Assembly (NCBI GenBank): GCA_051881615.1 | Contig: JBJEQF010000005.1 | Span: forward strand, 1 to 64,000 | Source: CAMFTQ01 sp051881615 | GTDB taxonomy: Bacteria > Bacillota > Clostridia > Oscillospirales > Acutalibacteraceae | Reading direction: 5' to 3' | Length of the DNA: 64,000 nt | Shown here: positions 24,742 to 33,840 of the stretch, piece by piece | Position numbering within the stretch: the first letter of the stretch is position 1 | Layout: the number at the start of each line of letters is the position of its first letter | The notes under the pieces: generated by a model | Seen by the model: the letters and a program-made list of their open reading frames with translations, nothing else | Told to the model about the DNA's origin: nothing | The model's database searches: none | Translations under genes and position numbers: made by a program

Positions 24742-24770
24742 TTTACCACGAATTTTGTTTTTTGTATAAT
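24742..24770 (+). promoter_or_regulatory. Candidate promoter of the LysR gene
   Basis: TTTACC (24742-24747), 17-base spacer, TATAAT (24765-24770), about 90 bases before the LysR start. The shared intergenic region is very AT-rich. Confidence 0.45.
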
Positions 24771-24859
24771 GCTTTTTTCTGATAAGTAGTATATAATTAT
24801 ATAAATAGCATTTATTCCGTCTGCGGTCGGAAAACAGTAAAATTCGGAGGGTGCAAAGA

Positions 24860-25780
24860 GTGAAAATAAATCAACTGCGCTTTGCGGCAGAAATTGAAAA
24901 AACAGGTTCAATATCAAAGGCGGCAAAAAATCTGTTTATGGGACAGCCTAACCTTAGCAAGGCAATCAGAGAGCTTGAAGCAGAAATCGGCATAACACTG
25001 TTTGAAAGAACACGTCACGGCGTTGAGCCGACAGAAAAGGGTGCACAGTTTTTATCGTATGCACGTTCAATCATTTTGCAGATGGACGAGCTTGAGGCAC
25101 TCTACAAGCCGCACGACGACACAAACAGCCTTGATTTTTCTGTTTCTGTTCCAAGGGCAACCTACATATCGGTAGGCTTTACCGACTTTCTTAAAAATGT
25201 CGGCGACAATATTTCTATAGACGTGCATTTTAAAGAAACGTCGGGTATGAACGCAATAGCTGACGTTGCAAGGGGAGAATCGGATATTGCCATTGTCCGT
25301 TATGAAAGCGACTGTGAGGAATACTATACAAATTTTATTCAGAATATGAATTTAAAGTACGAGCTTCTGCGTGAGTTTGATATGAAAATTCTGATGAATA
25401 AAAATCATCCTCTTGCAAAAATGAAGGAGGTCCCCTATCATCTGCTAAGAGAATACATAGAGATTTCTCACGGAGATGTGCAAGAGGGCAAGGCGCTGAC
25501 CTTTGCCGAAAAGAACAGAGGAAAGCAGATTGCCGGCAACAAGCGCACAATTTACGTGTACGAAAGAGGAAGTCAATTTGATTTATTAAACCGTGTAGAG
25601 GGTACGTATATGTGGGTATCGTCAGTGCCTAAGACGGTGCTTGATTTTTACAACCTCGTTCAGCGTGACTGCATTAAAACCTCGCTTAGGAATAAGGACG
25701 TTCTTGTGTATAAAAAAACGCACAAGCTGACCCAAAGCGAGCTGAAGTTTTTGGAATGTGTAAAGAAGTATATTGAGTAA
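24860..25780 (+). CDS. LysR-family transcriptional regulator
   Basis: A 306-aa LysR protein. The winged HTH is at residues 2-60 (FAAEIEKTGSISKAAKNLF, then QPNLSKAIRELE) and is followed by the linker helix. The co-inducer domain is at about 90-300. The start is GTG at 24860, 9 bases after GGAGG; the GTG at 24851 touches that site. It is divergent from the iron alcohol dehydrogenase, a layout in which LysR regulators usually control the neighbour. A strong hairpin terminator follows. Confidence 0.9.
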   Translation: MKINQLRFAAEIEKTGSISKAAKNLFMGQPNLSKAIRELEAEIGITLFERTRHGVEPTEKGAQFLSYARSIILQMDELEALYKPHDDTNSLDFSVSVPRATYISVGFTDFLKNVGDNISIDVHFKETSGMNAIADVARGESDIAIVRYESDCEEYYTNFIQNMNLKYELLREFDMKILMNKNHPLAKMKEVPYHLLREYIEISHGDVQEGKALTFAEKNRGKQIAGNKRTIYVYERGSQFDLLNRVEGTYMWVSSVPKTVLDFYNLVQRDCIKTSLRNKDVLVYKKTHKLTQSELKFLECVKKYIE

Positions 25781-25785
25781 AATAA

Positions 25786-25827
25786 AAACACCGTACGGAC
25801 AGGGCTTCAGTTGTCTGTACGGTGTTT
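25786..25827. terminator. Bidirectional terminator after the LysR gene
   Basis: AACACCGTACGGACA/TGTCTGTACGGTGTT pairs over about 15 bases, with T tracts on both outer sides. It serves the LysR gene and the convergent lipoprotein gene. Confidence 0.88.
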
Positions 25828-25893
25828 TGATATTATTAGGGTGATTAGCTTACGCAGTCTGCCAGCCGATGTATTATATCATCTGTCAGAGTT

Positions 25894-26472
25894 TTATTGT
25901 GCAAGAAAATCTGCATATTCATATTGATCAATTCCGAACCTGTTAAAGTATGAAACCTCACTTAGCAAATATACGCCGGTGTCTTTTGCATCAAAGCATT
26001 CAAATATAATATTATATGTTTTAGGGTTATAAACAACCTTTTTAATATCAGCATTACCAACCCTTAATGATTTATCTTCCGAATTTATTTTCGTATCATT
26101 CTGCTCGTTGATACTATAATTATCCTCAAATACTATTTCATAATAACCGTTTGCATAGTACGCTTTATGTTCAGCCTTTATGCCCTCGTCAGATTTAATT
26201 TCAGAAATCAATGAATTAAATTGTTCCTCTGTAGCAGAAATATCAAGAAAGATTTCATAACAAAGATCCAAATAATCATATAACGTGTACGAATACGAAT
26301 TGACACTGTAAGCCTCTATGCTTTGCGGAAAAAACGCAGGAAAATTAACATAGCTTTCTGCCTTTCCGTATTCGCTGACATCTGTGACTTGCTTTTTGCC
26401 AAATACTCTGTCACAGCCAGCGAAAGCAAGGAGCATCAATGCACTTAGAATTATGCATATTGTTTTTTTCAA
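25894..26472 (-). CDS. Predicted lipoprotein, function unknown
   Basis: A 192-aa protein with a lipoprotein signal: a KK start, hydrophobic stretch and lipobox FAGC (Cys near residue 19). The mature part is acidic and Tyr/Asn-rich, with no family I recognise. The start is TTG at 26472 with GGAGG 7 bases upstream. It lies 18 bases downstream of the PnuC-like gene and is probably cotranscribed with it, but no functional link is clear. Confidence 0.75.
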   Translation of the reverse strand: MKKTICIILSALMLLAFAGCDRVFGKKQVTDVSEYGKAESYVNFPAFFPQSIEAYSVNSYSYTLYDYLDLCYEIFLDISATEEQFNSLISEIKSDEGIKAEHKAYYANGYYEIVFEDNYSINEQNDTKINSEDKSLRVGNADIKKVVYNPKTYNIIFECFDAKDTGVYLLSEVSYFNRFGIDQYEYADFLAQ

Positions 26473-26490
26473 AATAAATCCTCCATATAC

Positions 26491-27171
26491 TCAGCCTTGT
26501 ACTGCTTCACGCTTTTTCCAGCAAATAAAGCCGTACATATCGTTTACAAAAAAGATTACAAAGTTCACGACTACCGGTATATACACAGGATTTTGGGCAG
26601 AGGCTAAAATCCACAGCACTATCAGCACTAAATCGTTAGACGCATAGCAGAGCGCATAATATGACGACCTAAGCATAGTCAGCGACGCCGCAAGAAAGCT
26701 TGTAGCTATTGAAACGGTACTGAAAAACAGATTAGGAGTATCAAGAGCTTTCAATATATAGTAAAACACTGCCGTTACAAGCACAGTGAAAAATGTCAGT
26801 ATTAAGACAATTTTAGGTGTAATTTTTCGTATTTTGACAGTGCCGTTGTTGTCTGCTCCGGAATTTTTCGCCCACGTTATTATTGCCCACACAGACATCG
26901 GAAGCGTCATTAAAGCATAAGTAATCATCTCTCCCCAATATCTGAACCTGTAGGATATGATTGCGTATAATATGCTGAAAACTGTCATCAGAACAGGCGA
27001 CCAGACATTCCCCATTGCGGCAAATACAAGCGACGTTACACCGATACAGGTGGCTGTCAGCGTGAGCAAATCGACATCGCCCGACAGGATATTTGATACG
27101 ACAATAAGTGAAACGGAAGCAATCCAAAGCACCCAATCCTTTTTTGCCATTTTTTGAAACGGATTGTTCAC
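26491..27171 (-). CDS. pnuC: PnuC-like nicotinamide riboside/NMN transporter
   Basis: Integral membrane protein of about 226 aa with seven predicted TM segments. The YRFRYWGEMI segment and a later PMSVWAIITW region fit the PnuC family, whose conserved Trp/Asn residues bind the riboside. PnuC mediates facilitated uptake of nicotinamide riboside for NAD synthesis. The start is GTG at 27171, 8 bases after AAGGGG; upstream in-frame codons lie before that site. No NAD or thiamine riboswitch is seen upstream. A different vitamin riboside substrate (PnuT/PnuX-like) is possible. Confidence 0.8.
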   Translation of the reverse strand: MNNPFQKMAKKDWVLWIASVSLIVVSNILSGDVDLLTLTATCIGVTSLVFAAMGNVWSPVLMTVFSILYAIISYRFRYWGEMITYALMTLPMSVWAIITWAKNSGADNNGTVKIRKITPKIVLILTFFTVLVTAVFYYILKALDTPNLFFSTVSIATSFLAASLTMLRSSYYALCYASNDLVLIVLWILASAQNPVYIPVVVNFVIFFVNDMYGFICWKKREAVQG

Positions 27172-27202
27172 TTTACAAACCCCTTTCTGAAAACTCAAAA
27201 AT

Positions 27203-27269
27203 ATACCGTTTGGACAGAAAACCTCTCTTTTCTTTTATAGAATAAAAAGTGTTTCTGCTCAGACGGTAT
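27203..27269 (-). terminator. Terminator after glnS
   Basis: ATACCGT/ACGGTAT with inner ACAGAAA/TTTCTG pairing and a long AT-rich loop. The minus strand continues ATATTTTTG. It separates glnS from the pnuC-like gene. Confidence 0.6.
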
Positions 27270-27286
27270 TTTTATTTTCAGATAAC

Positions 27287-28984
27287 TTATTTCTTTGTAA
27301 AGCTGTCCTTAAGGCTTACACTTCTGTTAAATACGAGCAACCCTTCTTTTGAATCCTTGCTGTCAACACAGAAGTAACCAAGACGCATAAACTGAAAACT
27401 CATAGGAGCCTTTGCATTTTCAAGGCTCTTTTCTGCCTTGCAGTTTTTAAGCACTACAAGCGACTTGTCGTTAAGGTAATCAAGAAAATTCTTGTCGCCT
27501 GCGTCAGGGTCAGGCACTGTAAAGAGGTTATCGTAGAGCCTTACCTCTGCGTCAACGTAATTTTTTGCGTCAACCCAATGGATAGTACCCCTTACCTTTC
27601 TGCCGTCGGGAGTGTTGCCGCCCCTCGTTTCGGGATCATACGTTGCGTAAACCTCAACGACATTGCCGTTTTCGTCCTTTTTACAGCCTGTGCATTTAAC
27701 AATATATGTTGACTTTAAGCGAACCTCGTTGCCGGGGTAAAGTCGCTGATACTTCTTTATCGGCTCTTCCATAAAGTCCTCGGCTTCGATATAGCACTCT
27801 CTTGAAAAGGTTACAATTCTTGTGCCGTCCTGCGGTCTGTTTGGATTGTTTTCAACCTCAAACTCCTCTGTCAGATCCTCGGGGTAGTTTGTGATAACGA
27901 GCTTTATCGGATTTATTACAGTCATAACACGCTGTGCAGTTTCGTTTAAATCCTCTCGCAGACAATGCTCTAAAAAGCCGTACTCAACAACAGAATTTAC
28001 CTTTGAAACGCCGTTTCTCTCGGTGAAATTTCTGATTGACTTAGGAGTATATCCTCTTCTTCTCAGTCCGCAAAGAGTAGGCATACGTGGATCGTCCCAG
28101 CCGCTTACGTACTCCTTTTCAACAAGCTCTCTTAGCTTTCTTTTTGACATAACGGTGTTGTTGATGCCAAGACGTGCAAACTCAATCTGACGTGGCTTAG
28201 ACGGTACTGATGTGTTGTTTATCACCCAATCGTACAACGGTCTGTGATCCTCAAATTCAAGTGAGCAAAGGCTGTGCGTGATGCCCTCTAACGCATCCTC
28301 AATAGGATGTGCAAAGTCATACATAGGATAAATGCACCACTTGTCGCCTGTTCTGTGATGAGTAATTCTGTTAATTCTGTAGATTACGGGATCTCTCATA
28401 TTAAAGTTGCCTGAGGCAAGGTCAATCTTTGCTCTAAGCGTCATTTTGCCGTCCTCAAACTCACCGTTTTTCATACGCTCAAACAAATCAAGGCTCTCTT
28501 CAATCGGTCTGTCACGGTACGGACTTTTTGCAGGAGTTGAAAGATCTCCTCTGCACTCTCTCATCTGCTCGGGCGAAAGCTCGCAGACGTACGCAAGACC
28601 TTTTCTGATAAGCTCTGTTGCGTACTCGTACATCTTGTCAAAATATTCTGAGGCATAGAAAAATCTGTCGCCCCAATCGTAGCCGAGCCACTTAATGTCC
28701 TCTTTTATTGCGTCAACGTACTCAACATCTTCCTTTGTAGGGTTTGTATCGTCCATACGCAGGTTGCACATACCGCCGTATTTAACGGCTGTGCCGAAGT
28801 CTATGCAGATAGCCTTTGCGTGGCCTATGTGCAGGTAGCCGTTAGGCTCGGGCGGAAAACGTGTGTGAACAGTCATACCCTCAAACTGACCGCCTTCTGC
28901 TATGTCTTTGTCTATAAAATCGTGAATAAAATTGCTCGGAACAATTTCTTCACTCGCTGTATCGTTTACAATTTCGTTTGCCAT
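27287..28984 (-). CDS. glnS: Glutaminyl-tRNA synthetase
   Basis: Class I synthetase charging tRNA-Gln, 565 aa. The HIGH-type motif is PNGYLHIGHAK near residue 40 and the KMSKS-type motif is VMSKRKL near residue 270. A GlnRS-type C-terminal anticodon domain with two beta barrels follows. ATG at 28984 follows GCGGAGG. Having GlnRS means the organism need not rely only on the GatCAB amidation route for Gln-tRNA. It sits 16 bases downstream of gltX, so the two Glx synthetases form one operon. Confidence 0.96.
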   Translation of the reverse strand: MANEIVNDTASEEIVPSNFIHDFIDKDIAEGGQFEGMTVHTRFPPEPNGYLHIGHAKAICIDFGTAVKYGGMCNLRMDDTNPTKEDVEYVDAIKEDIKWLGYDWGDRFFYASEYFDKMYEYATELIRKGLAYVCELSPEQMRECRGDLSTPAKSPYRDRPIEESLDLFERMKNGEFEDGKMTLRAKIDLASGNFNMRDPVIYRINRITHHRTGDKWCIYPMYDFAHPIEDALEGITHSLCSLEFEDHRPLYDWVINNTSVPSKPRQIEFARLGINNTVMSKRKLRELVEKEYVSGWDDPRMPTLCGLRRRGYTPKSIRNFTERNGVSKVNSVVEYGFLEHCLREDLNETAQRVMTVINPIKLVITNYPEDLTEEFEVENNPNRPQDGTRIVTFSRECYIEAEDFMEEPIKKYQRLYPGNEVRLKSTYIVKCTGCKKDENGNVVEVYATYDPETRGGNTPDGRKVRGTIHWVDAKNYVDAEVRLYDNLFTVPDPDAGDKNFLDYLNDKSLVVLKNCKAEKSLENAKAPMSFQFMRLGYFCVDSKDSKEGLLVFNRSVSLKDSFTKK

Positions 28985-29000
28985 ACTATTTCCTCCGCAA

Positions 29001-30446
29001 TTATTTAAGCATTTCAAGTCCGATTTCCATTCTTCTGAGCGACTCTTCTCTGCCTAAAATATCAAGAATTTCTACCGCACCGCCCGGCGTTACCGTTTTG
29101 CCTGCAACAGAGATACGTGCCGGCCACATAACAGTGCCGTTTTTAACCTCTTTTTCCTGTGCAAGACCGATAAGCGCATCGTGAATGCTGTCAAAGTCCC
29201 AGCTTGGCATAGTGCTTAGCTTATCATAAACAGCCTGAAGCATTACAGGTGCGTTTTCAAGGTTAGTCTTGCTCTTTTTATTAACGTAAAGCTCCTGGTC
29301 ATAGGTCGGAAGCTCTGCAAGAAAATCTATCATTTCGGGAATTTGCGTCAGCTGTGTTACTCTCTGGTGGAGTATTGACGCAATTTTTGTGTACGGTACT
29401 TCTTTTTCACCGAACACCTGCTTAAAGTACGGCATAGCGATTTCTGCGAACTGCTCAACGCTCATCGCTCTGATGTACTCGCCGTTGAACCACGACAGCT
29501 TGTCATAGTCAAAAACAGCAGGAGATTTGCTGATGCCGTCAATGGAAAATACCTTTTCAAGCTCCTTTAGTGTAAAAATCTCTTGATTATCCTTAGGACA
29601 CCAGCCTAAAAGTGCGATGTAGTTAATAATCGCCTGTGGCAAAAAGCCCTCTTTTACCAAGTCCTCAAAGCCCGTTGCACCGTGACGCTTTGACAGCTTT
29701 GAGGTTGTGCCGTCCTCGTTTTTGCCGTTGATAAGGGGCAAATGGACGTATGTCGGGATTTCCCAGCCGAAAGCCTCGTACAAAAGGTTATACTTAGGAG
29801 TTGAGCTTAAATATTCACAGCCTCTTACAACGTGGGTGATTCCCATTGTATGGTCGTCTATTACATTTGCAAAATTGTAGGTCGGGTAGCCGTCTGTTTT
29901 AATCAGAATCTGATCCTGAAGCTCCGAATTGTCAACGGTGATTTCTCCGAAAACTGCGTCTGTAAAGGTTGTACTGCCCTCTGTCGGCATTTTCTGACGG
30001 ATTACATACGGTGTGTTTGCAGCTAAAAGCCTGTCGATTTCTTCCTGCGGTAAATCTCGACAATGCCTGTCATAGCCTGCGCCTATCTCGCTTGACTGGA
30101 GCTTTTCAAGACGCTCCTTTGTGCAAAAGCAACGGTACGCCTTGCCCTCTTTTATAAGCTGTTCTGCATACGGCAGATACATATCCTTTCTTTCACTTTG
30201 GACATAAGGTCCGAAGTCACCGCCTATGTCGGGGCCTTCATCGTGAGAAAGTCCTGCAACCTTTAGTGTATTATAGATAACGTCAACAGCGCCGTCAACA
30301 AGACGTTCACGGTCTGTATCCTCAATTCTTAAAATAAACTTACCGTCCTGTGAACGTGCGATAAGATATTCATACAAAGCTGTTCTTAAATTACCTACGT
30401 GCATAAAGCCGGTAGGACTTGGAGCATAACGTGTTCTGACAGTCAT
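29001..30446 (-). CDS. gltX: Glutamyl-tRNA synthetase
   Basis: Class I synthetase charging tRNA-Glu, 481 aa. HIGH-like PSPTGFMHVGNLR is at the N-terminus (in two short parts) and the KMSKS-like SKLSKRHG lies near residue 250, with an alpha-helical anticodon domain of the bacterial type. ATG at 30446 has AAAGGGA upstream; the longer frame adds residues not found in the family. Whether it is discriminating or not cannot be read, but the adjacent glnS suggests it is discriminating. Confidence 0.96.
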   Translation of the reverse strand: MTVRTRYAPSPTGFMHVGNLRTALYEYLIARSQDGKFILRIEDTDRERLVDGAVDVIYNTLKVAGLSHDEGPDIGGDFGPYVQSERKDMYLPYAEQLIKEGKAYRCFCTKERLEKLQSSEIGAGYDRHCRDLPQEEIDRLLAANTPYVIRQKMPTEGSTTFTDAVFGEITVDNSELQDQILIKTDGYPTYNFANVIDDHTMGITHVVRGCEYLSSTPKYNLLYEAFGWEIPTYVHLPLINGKNEDGTTSKLSKRHGATGFEDLVKEGFLPQAIINYIALLGWCPKDNQEIFTLKELEKVFSIDGISKSPAVFDYDKLSWFNGEYIRAMSVEQFAEIAMPYFKQVFGEKEVPYTKIASILHQRVTQLTQIPEMIDFLAELPTYDQELYVNKKSKTNLENAPVMLQAVYDKLSTMPSWDFDSIHDALIGLAQEKEVKNGTVMWPARISVAGKTVTPGGAVEILDILGREESLRRMEIGLEMLK

Positions 30447-30566
30447 AAACACATCCCTTTCCTGTATTTTTATTATCTGCAAAATATTACTGTTAATTAT
30501 AGCATATTACGACGGTTTTTGAAATACCTTTTGAAAAAATTTTCTGATTGTACCTTATTTAAAAAA

Positions 30567-30594
30567 GGAGTACGTTCAAAACTGAGCGTACTCC
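30567..30594 (-). terminator. Terminator after the zinc-ribbon gene
   Basis: GGAGTACG/CGTACTCC with a 12-base loop; the minus strand continues with six T residues. Confidence 0.85.
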
Positions 30595-30614
30595 GAAATT
30601 TTTATAATATTTAT

Positions 30615-30926
30615 TTACTTATCTCTGCCGCAGCCCTTGCAGGTTTTTGAGATTTTTTCATTCAATTCTCCGCAATCGGGGCAGTACCATCTGCCGTCCT
30701 CCATTGGGTTTACCTTTACCCTTGCGCCGACCTTGTTGCCCTCCTGCGTTTTGCCGCTGCTCTGAACTGCAACAAGCGGAGCGATAGATGTTCCCTTGCT
30801 GCCTGCTCCGGCTATAAAGCCGACATTATCGCCGAACAAAGGAGCCTTAACCTTTTGTGCCTGACCGCATCTCTGGCAGTAACGAGTGCCGTCAAGGTTT
30901 TCAAAGCCGCATTTTTTGCATTTCAT
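30615..30926 (-). CDS. Small double zinc-ribbon protein
   Basis: A 103-aa protein with a zinc ribbon at each end: CKKCGFEN...YCQRCG at residues about 3-21, and YCPDCGEL...CKGCGRDK at about 80-103. A glycine/serine-rich middle may be disordered. ATG at 30926 follows GGAAGGG. Such proteins often mediate protein or nucleic-acid contacts; no specific function can be given. It is a single-gene unit with its own terminator. Confidence 0.75.
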   Translation of the reverse strand: MKCKKCGFENLDGTRYCQRCGQAQKVKAPLFGDNVGFIAGAGSKGTSIAPLVAVQSSGKTQEGNKVGARVKVNPMEDGRWYCPDCGELNEKISKTCKGCGRDK

Positions 30927-31030
30927 AACAATTACCCTTCCTTTTACTTTTATATGCAATTACATTATATAACAGTTATTTTTATAAGTAAATCGGAAGA
31001 ATATATAAAAAATCAATATCCTAATTAGTA

Positions 31031-31071
31031 AAAATGCCCGACAAACACTTTAAAGCATCGCCGGACATTTT
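31031..31071 (-). terminator. Terminator after khpA
   Basis: AAAATGTCCGGC...GTCGGGCATTTT on the minus strand, with a T tract. It ends the ylxM-ffh-rpsP-khpA operon. Confidence 0.7.
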
Positions 31072-31092
31072 AAAAAAACATTTAATTGTTTT

Positions 31093-31326
31093 TCAGTCAA
31101 TTTCTACCATTACCTTCTGCTCTTTTCTGACAGCGGCACTGCGGACAACTGTACGGATAGCCTTGGCAATTCTGCCCTGCTTGCCGATAATTCTGCCCAT
31201 ATCGTCCTCTGCTACGTGAAGGTGGTAAACGATTATGCCTTCCTCGTTAGGCTCGTCAACAGTAACGGAAACGGCTGACGGATCCTCTACAAGACCTTTG
31301 GCAATAGTCATAATTAATTCCTGCAT
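31093..31326 (-). CDS. khpA: KH-domain RNA-binding protein KhpA
   Basis: A 77-aa protein that is essentially one KH domain, with GRIIGKQGRIAKAIRT as the RNA-binding loop. KhpA, usually with KhpB, binds many RNAs and affects cell elongation and division in Firmicutes. It is 18 bases after rpsP, as in most Firmicutes. rimM-trmD-rplS, which often follow, are absent here. ATG at 31326 is chosen; a second ATG five codons later is also possible. Confidence 0.94.
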   Translation of the reverse strand: MQELIMTIAKGLVEDPSAVSVTVDEPNEEGIIVYHLHVAEDDMGRIIGKQGRIAKAIRTVVRSAAVRKEQKVMVEID

Positions 31327-31344
31327 TACAATACAGTCCTTTCA

Positions 31345-31587
31345 TTAAAGAACGCCGTTCTTTTTAAGAAGAGCCTTTACAGTGTCTGTCGGCTGAGCGC
31401 CGTTAGCAATCCACTTTTTAACTGCTTCTGCGTCAACAGTTACCTCTGAAGGCTGCTTTAAAGGGTTGTATGTGCCAACCTCTTCGATAAAACGACCATC
31501 TCTTGGGTATCTTGAATCAGCAACAACAATGCGGTAGAAAGGAGCTTTCTTTGCACCCATTCTGCGAAGTCTGATTTTAACTGCCAT
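31345..31587 (-). CDS. rpsP: 30S ribosomal protein S16
   Basis: An 80-aa small-subunit protein. The N-terminal MAVKIRLRRMGAKKAPFYR region and YNPLKQP motif are typical. ATG at 31587 follows GGAGGTG. It sits between ffh and khpA in the conserved order. Confidence 0.97.
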   Translation of the reverse strand: MAVKIRLRRMGAKKAPFYRIVVADSRYPRDGRFIEEVGTYNPLKQPSEVTVDAEAVKKWIANGAQPTDTVKALLKKNGVL

Positions 31588-31669
31588 TATACTTTCACCT
31601 CCGAAATAAGATATAAATATATATCAGCCAATGTTTAATTATTGGATGAATTACTGTAAATAATAGCGA

Positions 31670-33040
31670 TTACCTGCGCCTTGCGCCGTTACCGCCGTAA
31701 GGTGCGCCGCCTAAGCCGGGGAGATTTTTCATTTTGTGCAGGTTCTTTTTACCCTTGCCGCCTAACTGCTTCATCATTTTCTGCATCTGCTCAAGCTGCT
31801 TTAACAGGCGGTTTACCTCTTCTACACTTCTGCCTGAGCCTGCTGCAATTCTGCGCTTTCTTGACGGATTTATTATTGACGGGTTTGCTCTCTCTTCGGG
31901 AGTCATTGAGTAAATAAGAGCCTGAAGCCAGTCGATTTGCCTGTCGTCAATGTCAACATCATCAAGCTTGTTGCCTATACCGGGAAGCTTTGATAAAATG
32001 CCCTTTAACGGTCCCATCTTCTTAATCTGCTCAAACTGGTCGAGCAAATCGTTGAAGTCCATTTTGTTGCTCATCATCTTCTGAGCCATCTGCTCGGCTT
32101 TCTTTTTGTCGAGCTTGCTCTCTGCGTCCTCAATAAGCGTAAGCACGTCGCCCATTCCCAGAATTCTGCTTGCCATTCTGTCGGGGTGGAACGCCTCTAA
32201 ATCATCGAGCTTTTCGCCTACACCGGCAAATTTTATCGGCTTGCCTGTTACAGCCTTTACCGATAAAGCCGCACCGCCTCTTGTGTCGCCGTCAAGCTTT
32301 GTCAGAATTACGCCCGATATATCCAAAAGGTCGTTAAAGCTTTTTGCAACATTTACTGCGTCCTGACCTGTCATAGAGTCGATAACGAGCAGAATTTCGT
32401 CAGGCGTTACCTCTGACTTGATTTTCTTAAGCTCTGCCATCAGCTCCTCGTCAATGTGAAGTCTGCCGGCTGTATCAAGAATAACTACGTCGTTGCCGTA
32501 GTCCTTAGCGTGTTTTATGGCTTCCTTTGCGATTTTTACAGGGTTTTCCGTTCCCATTTCAAATACCGGAGCGCCTACCTGTGAGCCGACTACCTTTAAC
32601 TGGTCAATAGCCGCCGGTCTGTAAATATCGCAGGCTGCAAGAAGCGGTCTGCGGTTCTGCGCTTTAAGCCATTTTGCAAGCTTTGCCGAATGTGTGGTTT
32701 TACCCGAGCCCTGCAAGCCGCACATCATAATAACCGTAGGCGGCTTTGAGTTAAACTCTATTCTTGCGCTTTCGCCGCCCATTAGTGCTGTCAGCTCTTC
32801 GTTTACTATTTTAATAACCATCTGAGCAGGCGTTAAGCTCTCCATAACATCAGAGCCTACTGCCCTTTCTGTAACTCTTGCTGTAAAGTCCTTGGCAACC
32901 TTGTAGTTTACGTCAGCCTCAAGAAGTGCAAGTCTGACTTCACGCATAGCCTCTTTTACATCAGGCTCTGTCAGCTTACCCTTGCTTCTTAACTTTTTAA
33001 ACGCATTACTAAGCTTTTCAGACAAACCCTCAAATGCCAT
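31670..33040 (-). CDS. ffh: Signal recognition particle protein Ffh (SRP54)
   Basis: GTPase that binds signal sequences with 4.5S RNA and delivers ribosomes to FtsY, 456 aa. The N domain is at about 1-90. The G domain has P-loop GLQGSGKTTHSAKL (the third Thr of the usual motif replaced by His), DTAGRL and TKLDGD. The Met-rich M domain is at about 300-456 and includes NPSRKRRIAAGSG. ATG at 33040 follows AGGTGA. ylxM precedes it by 49 bases. Confidence 0.97.
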   Translation of the reverse strand: MAFEGLSEKLSNAFKKLRSKGKLTEPDVKEAMREVRLALLEADVNYKVAKDFTARVTERAVGSDVMESLTPAQMVIKIVNEELTALMGGESARIEFNSKPPTVIMMCGLQGSGKTTHSAKLAKWLKAQNRRPLLAACDIYRPAAIDQLKVVGSQVGAPVFEMGTENPVKIAKEAIKHAKDYGNDVVILDTAGRLHIDEELMAELKKIKSEVTPDEILLVIDSMTGQDAVNVAKSFNDLLDISGVILTKLDGDTRGGAALSVKAVTGKPIKFAGVGEKLDDLEAFHPDRMASRILGMGDVLTLIEDAESKLDKKKAEQMAQKMMSNKMDFNDLLDQFEQIKKMGPLKGILSKLPGIGNKLDDVDIDDRQIDWLQALIYSMTPEERANPSIINPSRKRRIAAGSGRSVEEVNRLLKQLEQMQKMMKQLGGKGKKNLHKMKNLPGLGGAPYGGNGARRR

Positions 33041-33089
33041 ACGCTCACCTGCTTTCTGAATTTATAGGTAATTTCAGATAATCTGATAA

Positions 33090-33449
33090 TCAAAACTGTT
33101 CAAGCAATTCGCTTGAAATTTTTAAAATTTCTTCTGCCGATTTCTTTATCTCACAGCCGTTTTCAGAGCCTTGTGCAATACCTTGTGAAAGCTGTGATAT
33201 TTTTGCAAGCTTATCTTCAACTATGCCGAAACGCTTGCAAAGTCCGAGCTTGCTTTCAAAGCTGTAAAGGTTTTGCTCGGCTCGTTTAAGCGCATCACGC
33301 ACACCCTGTCTTGTTATGTTCATTTCAAGGGCGGTTTCGCTTAATGATAAATCGTTGTTGTAGTAAAGCTCAACAGCCGTTTGCTGATTATCCTTTAAAA
33401 GCCGTCCGTAAAAATCGAACAGTAAAGAGATTTCCATATTCTTTTCCAA
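33090..33449 (-). CDS. ylxM: YlxM-type HTH protein (Ffh-associated)
   Basis: A 119-aa protein with a sigma-70 region 4-like HTH (LSLSETALEMNITRQGVRDALKRAE, shown by its key residues). In streptococci YlxM modulates SRP assembly and GTPase activity, which agrees with its place just upstream of ffh. The start is TTG at 33449, 7 bases after AGGTGA; the ATG four codons later is too far from it. It is the first gene of the operon. Confidence 0.9.
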   Translation of the reverse strand: MEKNMEISLLFDFYGRLLKDNQQTAVELYYNNDLSLSETALEMNITRQGVRDALKRAEQNLYSFESKLGLCKRFGIVEDKLAKISQLSQGIAQGSENGCEIKKSAEEILKISSELLEQF

Positions 33450-33471
33450 GAAAAGCTCACCTCTTTTATAG

Positions 33472-33494
33472 CTGTAAAGCGTTTCACTTTACAG
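33472..33494 (-). promoter_or_regulatory. Hairpin at the 5' end of the ylxM-ffh leader
   Basis: CTGTAAAG/CTTTACAG separated by 7 bases, starting almost at the predicted transcription start. It may protect the 5' end or serve as an operator. Confidence 0.5.
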
Positions 33495-33499
33495 ATGAG

Positions 33500-33528
33500 A
33501 TTATACTATCATTTCACTGATATGTCAA
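33500..33528 (-). promoter_or_regulatory. Promoter of the ylxM-ffh-rpsP-khpA operon
   Basis: Minus strand TTGACA (33528-33523), a 17-base spacer and TATAAT (33505-33500), both perfect consensus. Confidence 0.88.
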
Positions 33529-33840
33529 GTGCTTTTTTTGATATTTAATTAGCTTAAAAATTGCTTAAAATTGGTAAAATATAGGTAAAAAATACCTATG
33601 ATAATTTTAAAAAACACTGCTCTATTGTAGTAATTTACAAAAATTTTAATTGGCAGTATTTTTTTAAAAAAACTGATGTAATTTGATTATTTATTGTGGT
33701 ATAATACACCTATAATTAGTGTTTATACAGCAGAAAACTGTTATTAAACAACAAAAATATTTTTTAACAAATATTATGTTGAAAACTTTTTCCGATAATC
33801 GGGGTGCATTTTTACGGAACAAATAATAAGCATTGACCGA
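33529..33840. other. Intergenic region between the divergent ylxM and phoH operons
   Basis: About 310 very AT-rich bases between the ylxM promoter and phoH. The only gene-like feature is the phoH promoter and, from 33799 on, a possible N-terminal extension of phoH. No RNA gene or repeat was recognised. Confidence 0.6.
33700..33705 (+). promoter_or_regulatory. Extended -10 promoter for phoH
   Basis: TGGTATAAT: TATAAT at 33700-33705 with TG one base upstream. The -35 is not convincing. Confidence 0.6.

Noticed and set aside
27172..27286. A possible riboswitch upstream of the PnuC-like gene
   Set aside because: The gap is mostly the glnS terminator and a short leader; no NAD, thiamine or other aptamer core was recognised.
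30447..30566. A T-box in front of gltX-glnS
   Set aside because: The leader is too short and has no T-box sequence or specifier-like stem.
33796..33813. ATT at 33808 as the phoH start
   Set aside because: It lies only one base after the GGGGTG ribosome-site candidate, too close for initiation; ACG 33814 or ATG 33841 are better.
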